Source of the DNA: UBA1783 sp964449115
GTDB lineage: Bacteria; Bacillota_I; Bacilli_A; Erysipelotrichales; Erysipelotrichaceae
NCBI GenBank assembly: GCA_964449115.1
Contig: CAYUXW010000003.1
Location: 11,375-75,374, forward strand
Length of the DNA stretch: 64,000 nt
Direction: 5' to 3'
Numbering within the stretch: position 1 is the first letter of the stretch; each line of letters starts with the position of its first letter. Positions 24,354 to 32,219 of the stretch are shown here, one piece after another. Below the pieces are notes generated by a model that searched no databases, was not told where the DNA came from, and saw only the letters and a program-made list of their open reading frames with translations. Position numbers and translations under genes: made by a program.

Positions 24354-24755
24354 ATGAATTGCATATTTTGTAAGATTGTAAATGGAGAAATTCCTTGTTA
24401 TAAGGTCTATGAAGATGAATATACGCTGGTCTTTATGGATATTGCCAAAGATATTGATGGACATATGCTGGCAATACCTAAAAAACATGTTAAAAGCATA
24501 TTAGATTGTGATATAGAAACTCTCAACCATTTAATGGCAACTGTTAAGAAAATCTCTAATCACTGTGTTGATGAGTGTGGTTATGATGGAATCAATTTGT
24601 TAAATGCCAGTGGTAAAAGTGCTGGTCAATCTGTTGATCATTTTCATATTCATATAATTCCAAGAAAGTTAAATGATGACAATGATTTATGGCCTGTTTG
24701 TAAGGGAGCAAAATATGAAATAGCAGAAATGCATGAAAAACTAAAAATTAAATAA
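24354..24755 (+). CDS. HIT family protein (HinT-type nucleotide hydrolase)
   Basis: 133 residues. It starts MNCIFCKIVNGEIPCYKVYE, has the CxxC pair for zinc, and ends with the histidine triad HFHIHIIPRK (HxHxHxx). HinT-type enzymes hydrolyse purine nucleoside phosphoramidates, including aminoacyl-AMP adducts. AAGGAGG precedes the ATG. It is followed by a convergent terminator. Confidence 0.93.
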   Translation: MNCIFCKIVNGEIPCYKVYEDEYTLVFMDIAKDIDGHMLAIPKKHVKSILDCDIETLNHLMATVKKISNHCVDECGYDGINLLNASGKSAGQSVDHFHIHIIPRKLNDDNDLWPVCKGAKYEIAEMHEKLKIK

Positions 24756-24860
24756 AATGTTGTTTAAAGACAATATCTAAAATCAATAAGCAACCAAAAA
24801 TATCACAATAGTTGGTAGAGCAACTAAAGATAATTAGCCTATTAAATGAACATCAAAATA

Positions 24861-24894
24861 AAACAGCAGAGGTTTATGTTTCTCTGCTGTTTTT
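24861..24894. terminator. Bidirectional terminator between the HIT gene and the SLC13-type permease
   Basis: ACAGCAGAG pairs with CTCTGCTGT across a 10-base loop, with TTTT after it on the plus strand and TTTTATTTTG on the minus strand. Confidence 0.85.
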
Positions 24895-26161
24895 AAGCGT
24901 AAATTAACCAGAAATAGAAGTATGCTGGAAGAACTGCAGCTAGGGTGAACGGGATTCCAATACGGATGAAGTCTTTAGTTTTAACTTCATAGCCAACTTT
25001 ACGTAAAATGCCAATACCTGCAATATTAGCTGAAGCTCCAATAGGAGTACAGTTTCCTCCAAGGGTGGCTCCAGAAAGTAAACCAAAATATAGTAATATT
25101 GGTTCAATTCCCAAAGCTTCTGCCAGCCCAGTAATAACTGGAAGCATTGTTGCAACATAAGGAATGTTATCAATAAAGGCAGAAAGTAGAACTGATACCC
25201 AGACAATAATAGTGTATGAGATAAATAAATTTCCACCACCAAGTTTAGCTAGCAGTTCAGCTACAGCATCAATAACTCCCATATGAGTAATACCACCTAT
25301 AATTAAGAAAAGTCCAAGCAATAATCCAATAGTTTCAAAGTCGATAGCTTTAAAAGCGTGATACATAGAAATACCATTATGGTCTTTTCTAACACTATGA
25401 ATCAATCCTACAGTTAATAATCCAAAACAAATTAATCCATTTGTAATTTCAGGTTTGTTTTGAATAAAAGAGGCACTGATCATCATTACAACCATCACTA
25501 ATAATAGAATTGAAGGAACATGGTCAGTAACTACTGTACGGTGAACATCGTTAGTAATATGAGTCTTTTCTTTTCTAAAAAGCCATGCCAAAACCATTGC
25601 AGCACCAACTGCACCTATTTCAACAGCAAAGAAGATAGCTGGTTTTCTATCATAAAAGAAGAAATCCAAAAAATTCATATTAGCGTAAGAACCTAGCATG
25701 ATAGCAGTAGTATCGCCTACCATTGTTGCAGCCCCCTGTAAGTTTGATGAAACAGCAATAGCAATAATAAATGGAACAGGATTAGTTTTCAGTTTTTTAC
25801 TTATTTCCAAAGCAATAGGTGCTACCATTAAAACGGTTGCGACATTGTCTATAAACGCAGAAATTATTCCAGCAAAAAGAGACAATGCTACTGCGGCAAT
25901 CTGAATACTGGAAACATGTTCCATTAATATATCCGCAAGAAGAGCAGGCATTTTACTGTCAATAAACAGCTGGACCAACCCCATTGTACCTGCAATCATC
26001 AGCAAGACATTAAAATCAATGGAACTGAAGATCTGATTAAATGGAAGCATTCCAGTTATAATAAAAATTAGCGCTGAACCAAGAGCAATATGTGTATGGT
26101 ATTTTGCAAATACCAGCATTAATACATAGGTTACAGCAAATAATATAAGTGCATAAAGCAT
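24893..26161 (-). CDS. ArsB/NhaD/SLC13-superfamily ion transporter
   Basis: 422 residues, 11-12 helices, ion-transporter superfamily. Two inverted repeats are recognisable by FIDNVATVLMVAPIALEISK with SSNLQGAATMVGDTTAIML in the first half and AFIDNIPYVATMLPVITGL with GATLGGNCTPIGASANI in the second, the hairpin and TMVG/TPIG pattern of CitM/ArsB/NhaD carriers. The cargo may be Na+/H+, arsenite or a dicarboxylate. It lies downstream of ktrBA on the same strand behind a 235-base structured leader, so ion homeostasis is the likely theme. Confidence 0.82.
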   Translation of the reverse strand: MLYALILFAVTYVLMLVFAKYHTHIALGSALIFIITGMLPFNQIFSSIDFNVLLMIAGTMGLVQLFIDSKMPALLADILMEHVSSIQIAAVALSLFAGIISAFIDNVATVLMVAPIALEISKKLKTNPVPFIIAIAVSSNLQGAATMVGDTTAIMLGSYANMNFLDFFFYDRKPAIFFAVEIGAVGAAMVLAWLFRKEKTHITNDVHRTVVTDHVPSILLLVMVVMMISASFIQNKPEITNGLICFGLLTVGLIHSVRKDHNGISMYHAFKAIDFETIGLLLGLFLIIGGITHMGVIDAVAELLAKLGGGNLFISYTIIVWVSVLLSAFIDNIPYVATMLPVITGLAEALGIEPILLYFGLLSGATLGGNCTPIGASANIAGIGILRKVGYEVKTKDFIRIGIPFTLAAVLPAYFYFWLIYA

Positions 26162-26197
26162 TCGTGTGATTACCTCTTTATCTAATATTTTATATTA

Positions 26198-26349
26198 CAG
26201 ATTTACTTAGAAAGAAATCTGGTAAACTCAAAGGAGGCATAACTAGCAAACATCAGTTGATATAAACTAATAACAGTTTATTCGTCAATTCAACGGATGA
26301 GCGTTGCCTCCTTCATTGTGGCGTTTTGTTCAGGATGTTTAATCCTGAA
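26198..26349 (-). ncRNA. Structured 5' leader of the SLC13-type permease gene (candidate riboswitch)
   Basis: Reading the minus strand, the 235-base gap between ktrA and the permease gene folds into: a hairpin TTCAGGAT/ATCCTGAA (26329-26349); then a nested element with an outer helix AAGGAGGCA/TGCCTCCTT (26231-26239 with 26305-26313), a middle helix GTTGA/TCAAC (26256-26260 with 26290-26294) and an inner helix ATAAACT/AGTTTAT (26262-26268 with 26275-26281); then CAGATTT/AAATCTG (26198-26204 with 26215-26221) close to the start codon. Three coaxial helices with asymmetric internal loops resemble a ligand-binding RNA. I could not match it to a named riboswitch class. Confidence 0.5.
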
Positions 26350-26396
26350 ATGACTGTTTTGTATGAATTATAATAAATCTAATTTACTAAAGAATG

Positions 26397-27080
26397 TTAT
26401 TTATTTAGTACTGACCATTGGTTGAACTTTGTTAATCCTTCCTTGCTACCAACAAGAAAGAGAATGTCGTTATATCTGAAAATATAATCTGGGGAAACAT
26501 TTTCTAAAACAAGTCCATCATTTTCTACAGCAATAATATTTAGCCCAAATCTGCTGCGCAAGTTAATTTCTATCACGGATTTGTCTATAAATTGTTGAGG
26601 AACTGGTATTTTTGTAATATTAATCTTTTCACTTAACTGAATAATATCCAGCTCTCTTGCAGTTTCTAATCTACTTGCTAAACGAATAGCCATATCGCGT
26701 TCTGGGTAGATTACTTCAGCTCCAATTTTTTCAAGAACAATACCATGCTCAATACTTGTAGCTTTTGCGATGACTTTTGGTATTCCAAGAGAAATCAGAT
26801 TTAGAGCAGTAAGAATCGATATGTCCATATGTTCTCCGATGCAAACTATGGCAACATCACAATTTTGAATTCCTGTTTCCTGAAGAGATTTTTTATCTAA
26901 AGTTTTTACTACATAGGCGTTTTCAGTCAGTTCACTGATTTCTTTGACTTTATCCTCATCATTATCTAGAACAATAAGTTCACCGCCTGATGCTGCCAAC
27001 TGCTCTGTAAGAGCCTGACCAAAGTATCCAAGACCTACAATACCGTAAGTTATTTTTTTATTTTGTTTTTTTCCAAACAT
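26397..27080 (-). CDS. ktrA: Potassium-uptake regulatory subunit KtrA/TrkA
   Basis: 227 residues. RCK_N domain with the dinucleotide motif YGIVGLGYFGQALTEQLA and acidic end IVLDND (as LIVLDND); RCK_C domain from about 140 with KIPVPQQFIDKSVIEINLRS and the FRYNDILFLVGS close. KtrA gates the KtrB channel with ATP/ADP on RCK_N; in Bacillota the RCK_C domain binds c-di-AMP. It follows ktrB by 15 bases with a GGAGGCAAAAAT ribosome site. DarA in this window supports a c-di-AMP network. Confidence 0.9.
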   Translation of the reverse strand: MFGKKQNKKITYGIVGLGYFGQALTEQLAASGGELIVLDNDEDKVKEISELTENAYVVKTLDKKSLQETGIQNCDVAIVCIGEHMDISILTALNLISLGIPKVIAKATSIEHGIVLEKIGAEVIYPERDMAIRLASRLETARELDIIQLSEKINITKIPVPQQFIDKSVIEINLRSRFGLNIIAVENDGLVLENVSPDYIFRYNDILFLVGSKEGLTKFNQWSVLNK

Positions 27081-27095
27081 ATTTTTGCCTCCAAA

Positions 27096-28433
27096 TTAAC
27101 CAATTGAGATATTTCCTTCAGGATAACTTACACGTTCCCCTCTAGTGAAGTGCCAAAGTGATGCTATTGTTAATGGACCAAGTCTTCCGATAAACATAAC
27201 AATTATTGACACCAATTTAGAACCAACACTTAATCCTGTTGTTATTCCAGTAGACAGACCTACTGTACCAAAGGCGCTTGTAATTTCAAACACAGCATCC
27301 ATAAGTTTGATACCAGGTTCCATAACAAGCAAAAGCCAAGAACCAATGATGATGACAGCAATCGCCAATAGTGCGATAACTGCTGCCTTATGAAACACAT
27401 CCTTTGGAATTGCGTGATGGAAAGCTTTTTCTGATTTATTTGTGGCAGCAGCCTTAATGCCTTGTATCAAAACAAAGAATGTACTTGTCTTGATACCGCC
27501 ACCGGTTGAACCAGAAGATGCTCCAATGAACATCAGCGCAGCGATTACAAGTAGACCAGAATTAGAGAATTTGCCCAAAGGGTAGGTAGAAAATCCTGCT
27601 GTTCTAGCTGAAACGCTATGGAAGAAGGCCCCAAGCCAGCTTACATCTTCTGTCATTTTTATCAGTAATGTACCAATTAAAATTAATGAAGCACTGACAG
27701 AGAGTACAACTTTATCATGTGTTGAATACTTTTTCCAGTGAAATTTATTGGTCCAGATTTCCTGAATTACCAGAAATCCAATACCACCAAAGATTATAAG
27801 TCCACAAGTAACAATATTCAACATAAAATTGTTTTGATATGGAATCAGATTTTGAAAATTACCTAAAATATCAAAGCCTGAATTATTGAAAGCTGCAACT
27901 GAGTGAAATAAGCTGATACCTAAGGCTTTTAGTGGTGGATAATCTTTAATAAAAACGATAAAGCTGAGTAATGCACCAATTGATTCAAATATTAAGGTTG
28001 TTAACAAAACATTTTTCACAAAACGAACAACACCACTTCTTGAATCAAGATTTGAAGCCTCATGAATCAGGTTTCTACTTTTTAGGTCCATCTTTTTTTT
28101 CATTGCCAGGATAATTCCAGCTCCAACAGAAGCAACTCCAAGACCGCCAATTTGAATGAGCAGTGCTAAAAAAAACTGCCCAAGCGGTGTAAATGTATCA
28201 GCAGAATCCACTACAACCAGTCCAGTTACACAAACAGCACTGGTAGAAGTGTATAGAGAATCAATATATTTCAGTTGAATACCTTCTTTAACGCTGCAAG
28301 GAAGTATTAAAAGAATTGAACCCAGTAAGATTACCGCAGCAAATCCCACAGCAAGGATTCTTGCTGGAGATTGTTTTTTTAAAAAGTTTACCATTTTATT
28401 TTTCTTTTTCCCCATCCATGCATTTGTCAGCAT
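27096..28433 (-). CDS. ktrB: Potassium-uptake membrane subunit KtrB/TrkH
   Basis: 445 residues, eight transmembrane segments in four MPM repeats. The four filter-type loops are visible: STSAVCVTGLVVVD, FNNSGFDILGNF, SARTAGFSTYPLG and SAFGTVGLSTGIT. The gating-loop glycines and small residues (GASSGSTGGGIKTSTF) are in the third repeat region. It makes Ktr potassium channels with KtrA. It has its own promoter and precedes ktrA; the N-terminus from a weakly supported ATG has a basic start. Confidence 0.92.
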   Translation of the reverse strand: MLTNAWMGKKKNKMVNFLKKQSPARILAVGFAAVILLGSILLILPCSVKEGIQLKYIDSLYTSTSAVCVTGLVVVDSADTFTPLGQFFLALLIQIGGLGVASVGAGIILAMKKKMDLKSRNLIHEASNLDSRSGVVRFVKNVLLTTLIFESIGALLSFIVFIKDYPPLKALGISLFHSVAAFNNSGFDILGNFQNLIPYQNNFMLNIVTCGLIIFGGIGFLVIQEIWTNKFHWKKYSTHDKVVLSVSASLILIGTLLIKMTEDVSWLGAFFHSVSARTAGFSTYPLGKFSNSGLLVIAALMFIGASSGSTGGGIKTSTFFVLIQGIKAAATNKSEKAFHHAIPKDVFHKAAVIALLAIAVIIIGSWLLLVMEPGIKLMDAVFEITSAFGTVGLSTGITTGLSVGSKLVSIIVMFIGRLGPLTIASLWHFTRGERVSYPEGNISIG

Positions 28434-28474
28434 TAATCTTTTTGTAAAAATTTAACTTTACAAAAATTGATTTA

Positions 28475-28503
28475 ATTATATTCCTTTTGTATATCAATAG
28501 CAA
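28475..28503 (-). promoter_or_regulatory. Predicted promoter of ktrBA
   Basis: On the minus strand TTGCTA (28498-28503), 17-base spacer, TATAAT (28475-28480), about 42 bases before the ktrB start. Confidence 0.7.
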
Positions 28504-28535
28504 TATGCTTTGTGACATTTCAAATAAAATGAAAA

Positions 28536-28580
28536 TTAAACTTAGTTTTGGTTTAAATCATTAAAGAAAACTAAGTTTAA
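28536..28580. repeat. 14-base perfect inverted repeat upstream of ktrB
   Basis: TTAAACTTAGTTTT (28536-28549) and AAAACTAAGTTTAA (28567-28580), separated by 17 bases. AT-rich arms; either a terminator-type structure or an operator. It lies immediately upstream of the ktrBA promoter. Confidence 0.6.
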
Positions 28581-28604
28581 GAATTTTATGTTTAAATTAA
28601 TAAT

Positions 28605-28746
28605 GTGTAATATTCAGTAAGGAGATTCGCGAGCAAATTTTAGAAATACTTTTTTAGATAGTTTTATATTGTTTATATAAACCCTTGTACTCACAACTAA
28701 TTACATACTGTCAAGGAAATTAAATCAACTTAACTGAATATTACAC
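28605..28746. repeat. 142-base segment bounded by 14-base perfect inverted repeats
   Basis: GTGTAATATTCAGT (28605-28618) and ACTGAATATTACAC (28733-28746) flank 114 bases with no ORF, including CCTTG/CAAGG pairing inside. It lies in the 374-base gap between ktrB and the DUF6440 gene. It could be a MITE-like remnant or a structured RNA; no target-site duplication is visible at the ends. Confidence 0.55.
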
Positions 28747-28807
28747 GACTCACCTAATCACTTAGGCACAGGTCAGCATTTTTAAATTATTCCAAATATG
28801 ATAGGAA

Positions 28808-28999
28808 TTAATCTTCTTCTATCTTTTCAATTGGAGTAATAGTTGGAAGACCTTCCTTATTTAATAAAGGAGTAAGGCCCCCTGAATAACCAGATTCATG
28901 ATAAAGATAATTTATGCCAGTTTCCTTATCTAACCAAATTTCTGTGATTTTTAATCCGCCTTGCGAATATATTTTTTTAAATCTTGCTTTTTTACCCAT
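28808..28999 (-). CDS. DUF6440-type small protein
   Basis: 63 residues. The sequence RFKKIYSQGGLKITEIWLDK, TGINYLYHESGYSGGLTPLL is characteristic of a small family (DUF6440) found widely in Bacillota and phages; the S/H-G-Y-x-G-G-L-T-P-L-L block is the invariant core. A CGGAGGTA ribosome site precedes the ATG. Function unknown; likely a small beta-sheet protein. Confidence 0.8.
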   Translation of the reverse strand: MGKKARFKKIYSQGGLKITEIWLDKETGINYLYHESGYSGGLTPLLNKEGLPTITPIEKIEED

Positions 29000-29072
29000 T
29001 TTTTTACCTCCGTAAAACCATAATCTAAGACCAATTGAACAGTCGGACTGATGTTATCAATAAATAATTTTT

Positions 29073-30131
29073 TTATATGAATTGTTTTTCTTTTGGGAAA
29101 CTATTTAAAATAATTACTCCATTTTTTGAAACTACAACCAGATCTTCAATTCGGACTCCTCCAATATCTGGCAGGTATATTCCAGGTTCAATAGAAAAAC
29201 ACATGCCTTCTTCAATAATAGTTTCACTATTTGATGAGACATCATAACCTTCATGAACTTCCAAGCCTATTCCATGTCCCAAGTGATGAGTGAAATACTG
29301 TCCATAGCCAAACGAAGTGATATAATCCCTGGCCACTTTATCAATTTCCGAAAATCTTTTACCAGGCTTGATTGCCTCAATAGCCATAATATTGGCGTTT
29401 TTTACAATTTCATATATTTCTTCCATTTTTTCATTTTTTTGTAGAAAGGTTCTAGTCATATCTGAACAATAACCCTGATGAGTGCAGCCCATATCAATAA
29501 GGCAGACATCACCTTTCTGTAAAATGGTATCATCAGATTGATGATGAGGATTACTAGCGTTTTTACCAAAAGCAACAATTGGATCAAAGGAAACAGGTTG
29601 GTGAGTAAGATCTTCAAACTCAATTAATAATTGATTATAAATTTCTTTTTCACTAATTCCTATTTGTATATAAGGAAAGATTCTTTTCATTACTTCATCA
29701 TTGTCTAAAGAAGCTTTGATCATTAATTTTATTTCCTGTGCATCTTTGATAGCTCTAAGTTTTGTTATTATATAACTGGCATCTTGATAATTAGCTGAAA
29801 AGCGGTTCATCAATCTTAATAAAAAGGAAGCAGTCCATTTACCATCAATGTAAATCAATTCACCAGATAAATGATCTGCGAGCAGACTAATACAATCATC
29901 AGTGTCATTGTAATAAATAATTTTGTAATCATCTGAAGAAGGAGTCGAGAATAGTTCATTAATAAACAAAATGTTATCTTTGTCTTTACTAACTAGAAGA
30001 GCTATCATTCTCTCGCCAGAATCTAGCTCTAGATTAATAAAATACTTAAGGTTATAATAGTCTGTGATAAGAACATGGTCGATGTTTTCCTGTTCCATCA
30101 TCCTTTTTAATTTGAAAATTCTTTTATTCAT
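29073..30131 (-). CDS. M24 family Xaa-Pro aminopeptidase
   Basis: 352 residues. The N-terminal creatinase-like domain (MNKRIFKLKRMMEQENIDHV to about 125) precedes a pita-bread catalytic domain. The five metal ligands are visible: D in CLIDMGCT, D in YCSDMTRTF, H in HHLGHGIGLEVHE, E in FSIEPGIY and E in VRIEDLVVV. The enzyme removes an N-terminal residue before proline, in the cytosol. It is single and divergent from the MetRS-like gene. Confidence 0.93.
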   Translation of the reverse strand: MNKRIFKLKRMMEQENIDHVLITDYYNLKYFINLELDSGERMIALLVSKDKDNILFINELFSTPSSDDYKIIYYNDTDDCISLLADHLSGELIYIDGKWTASFLLRLMNRFSANYQDASYIITKLRAIKDAQEIKLMIKASLDNDEVMKRIFPYIQIGISEKEIYNQLLIEFEDLTHQPVSFDPIVAFGKNASNPHHQSDDTILQKGDVCLIDMGCTHQGYCSDMTRTFLQKNEKMEEIYEIVKNANIMAIEAIKPGKRFSEIDKVARDYITSFGYGQYFTHHLGHGIGLEVHEGYDVSSNSETIIEEGMCFSIEPGIYLPDIGGVRIEDLVVVSKNGVIILNSFPKEKQFI

Positions 30132-30167
30132 GAATAGTAACCCTCATCATGATTATACGACTTTGAT

Positions 30168-30196
30168 ATGTAATTGATGTAATATTGTGGTATAAT
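30168..30196 (+). promoter_or_regulatory. Probable promoter of the MetRS-like/GluRS-like/S66 operon
   Basis: TGGTATAAT with -10 at 30191-30196 preceded by TG (extended -10). The -35 region 17 bases upstream is poor, so the extended -10 may carry it. Confidence 0.45.
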
Positions 30197-30224
30197 TTTT
30201 GTAATTTCTATGGAGGTATTTTTT

Positions 30225-32204
30225 ATGTCGCGTCCTAAATTTCCCAAAAGAGCTATAATAACCGGAGGAATGCCTTACGGTAATAAAGCATTGCATTTTG
30301 GCCATGTCGGAGGAATGTTTATTCATGCTGATGTTTTCGCCAGATTTTTAAGAGATAGAATAGGAAATGATAATGTCATTTTTTTAAGTGGAACGGACTG
30401 TTATGGTTCGCCAATCGTTGAAGGATATCGTAAGAAAGTTGAAGAAGAAGGTTTTACAGGCACAATTGAAGATTATGTTATGGAAAATCATCTATCTCAA
30501 AAGAAAACATTGGATGCCTATGGGATAAGTTTGAACTTCTATGGTGCCAGTGGTCTTTTAGACGCAAAAGATATTCACCAGCAGGAAACCTATGAGTTCA
30601 TACAGAATTTATATGATCACGGCTGGTTGGAAAAATTGGTCACAAAGCAATTCTATGATGCAAAAGCAGATTGCTTTTTGAATGGCAGACAGGTAATAGG
30701 TAAGTGCCCAATAAGAAATTGTCAATCAGAAAAAGGTTATGCTGATGAATGTGACTTGGGACATCAATATATGCCTGAGGATTTAATTGACCCAAGAAGT
30801 ACCATAACCGGAGAAGTTCCAGAGATGAGAGATGTCGTTAACTGGTATTTCAAATTAACAGATTGCTATGATATTTTAGAAGAGTATATAGATGATATTT
30901 CAAACAGAGAGAATGTTAGAAAAATTGTTTGGGAAACAATGAGAGAATCATTGGCTAAGCCCATCATCTATGTTAGAAAAGAAGGAATTGAAACATATAA
31001 CAATATTAAAGACCAGCTGCCTGAGCACTTATGTTCAGATTTAGAAAATGTAAAAGATAGTTTTACCATCGAGTTTAAAACTCTAACTCAAAGAGAGCAG
31101 GCTTGCGAGACTTTAACAGCTAACTCTATCAGGTATAGAACAGGAAAAACTTTAGTGCCTCTGCGCTTAACGGGCAATATTGAATGGGGAGTAAAAGCCC
31201 CATCACTGGAAGGTGAAGAAGGTCTAACTGTCTGGGTTTGGCCTGAAAGTTTATGGGCTCCGATTTCTTTTACCAAGACCTACCTGAAGCTAATGGGAAA
31301 AGATAATGAAGAGTGGAAAGATTACTGGTGTGATCCTGAAGCTCAGGTTTATCAGTTTATTGGTCAAGATAATATTTACTTCTATGGTATTGCTCAGATG
31401 CCAATGTTTATGGCACAAGAGGGACCAAACTTAAGAATTAATCCAGATAAGGGGCAACTGCAACTGACAACATTAGTCGCCAATCATCATATCTTGTTTT
31501 TAGATAAAAAAGCTTCATCTTCAGGAGAAGTAAAACCTCCGATGGCCCAGGATTTATTGGAGTACTATACTGCTGAACAGCTAAGAGCGCATTTTTTAGG
31601 TTTAGCTTTGGCTAATAAATCAGTAAGCTTTATGCCAAAACCATTAAATCCAGCTGCTGATGAAAAAGAGCAGGATCCAGTATTGGCACAAGGGAATTTA
31701 TTTACTAATGTTTTAAACAGATTAGTCAGAAGCTGCTTCTATGCCAGCCAAAAGTTTTTTGATGGAGTACTGCCATATGGTAAAGTTTCAGAAGATATCC
31801 TTAAAGTATCGAAAAAAGCAATTTTAGATTATGAAAAAGTGATGTATCGTTTTGAATTACATCAGGTGCACAATGTTTTAGATACTTATATTAGGCAAGC
31901 TAACAAATACTGGTCAAGAAACAATAATTTAGCTAACCAGAACGAAGATGCAGAACTTAAAAAGCAGACTTTAATAGATGCTTTCCATATGGTAAGAGTG
32001 GCAACGGTATTGTCGCATCCAATCTGCCTAGAAGGAACTGAAAAGACAGTTGAATATTTAGGCTTTGATAAGGAACAATTCTTCAGTTGGAATAATATCT
32101 TTGAAGATAATTATTTCTTTATGGAAGATAAAGAAAATCATAAAATTACTGAACTAAAAGAAAGAGAAGACTTCTATGTTAAGCATCCAAGTCAATTTAG
32201 ATAG
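30225..32204 (+). CDS. MetRS-like class I aminoacyl-tRNA synthetase paralogue
   Basis: 659 residues from the ATG at 30225 (GGAGG 8 bases upstream). The Rossmann N-terminus ITGGMPYGNKALHFGHVGGM has an HFGH version of HIGH, followed by FLSGTDCYGSPI, as in MetRS. A zinc-type insertion with CPIRNCQSEKGYADECDLGH is present, then an extra segment of about 90 residues (about 255-345) before NIEWGVKAP and VWVWPES. The KMSKS loop reads KKASSSG, losing the second lysine. The C-terminal EMAP-like tRNA-binding domain of the canonical metG at 57 kb is absent. It may be an inhibitor-resistant synthetase, an amino-acid activating enzyme, or a paralogue with another specificity. It is followed after 15 bases by the GluRS-like gene. 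Confidence 0.75.
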   Translation: MSRPKFPKRAIITGGMPYGNKALHFGHVGGMFIHADVFARFLRDRIGNDNVIFLSGTDCYGSPIVEGYRKKVEEEGFTGTIEDYVMENHLSQKKTLDAYGISLNFYGASGLLDAKDIHQQETYEFIQNLYDHGWLEKLVTKQFYDAKADCFLNGRQVIGKCPIRNCQSEKGYADECDLGHQYMPEDLIDPRSTITGEVPEMRDVVNWYFKLTDCYDILEEYIDDISNRENVRKIVWETMRESLAKPIIYVRKEGIETYNNIKDQLPEHLCSDLENVKDSFTIEFKTLTQREQACETLTANSIRYRTGKTLVPLRLTGNIEWGVKAPSLEGEEGLTVWVWPESLWAPISFTKTYLKLMGKDNEEWKDYWCDPEAQVYQFIGQDNIYFYGIAQMPMFMAQEGPNLRINPDKGQLQLTTLVANHHILFLDKKASSSGEVKPPMAQDLLEYYTAEQLRAHFLGLALANKSVSFMPKPLNPAADEKEQDPVLAQGNLFTNVLNRLVRSCFYASQKFFDGVLPYGKVSEDILKVSKKAILDYEKVMYRFELHQVHNVLDTYIRQANKYWSRNNNLANQNEDAELKKQTLIDAFHMVRVATVLSHPICLEGTEKTVEYLGFDKEQFFSWNNIFEDNYFFMEDKENHKITELKEREDFYVKHPSQFR

Positions 32205-32219
32205 GAGAGAAAGATAAAT

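Noticed and set aside
24940..25242. 100-codon minus-strand ORF inside the SLC13-type permease gene
   Set aside because: Out-of-frame shadow of the permease with low-complexity Leu-rich translation and no start signals.
26198..26349. Fluoride riboswitch
   Set aside because: A CTGATG-like segment and GGAGGC were suggestive, but the conserved pseudoknot and GGcGAUG core are not present.
30210..30224. Upstream ATG for the MetRS-like gene
   Set aside because: It overlaps its own GGAGG; the ATG at 30225 is 8 bases after it.
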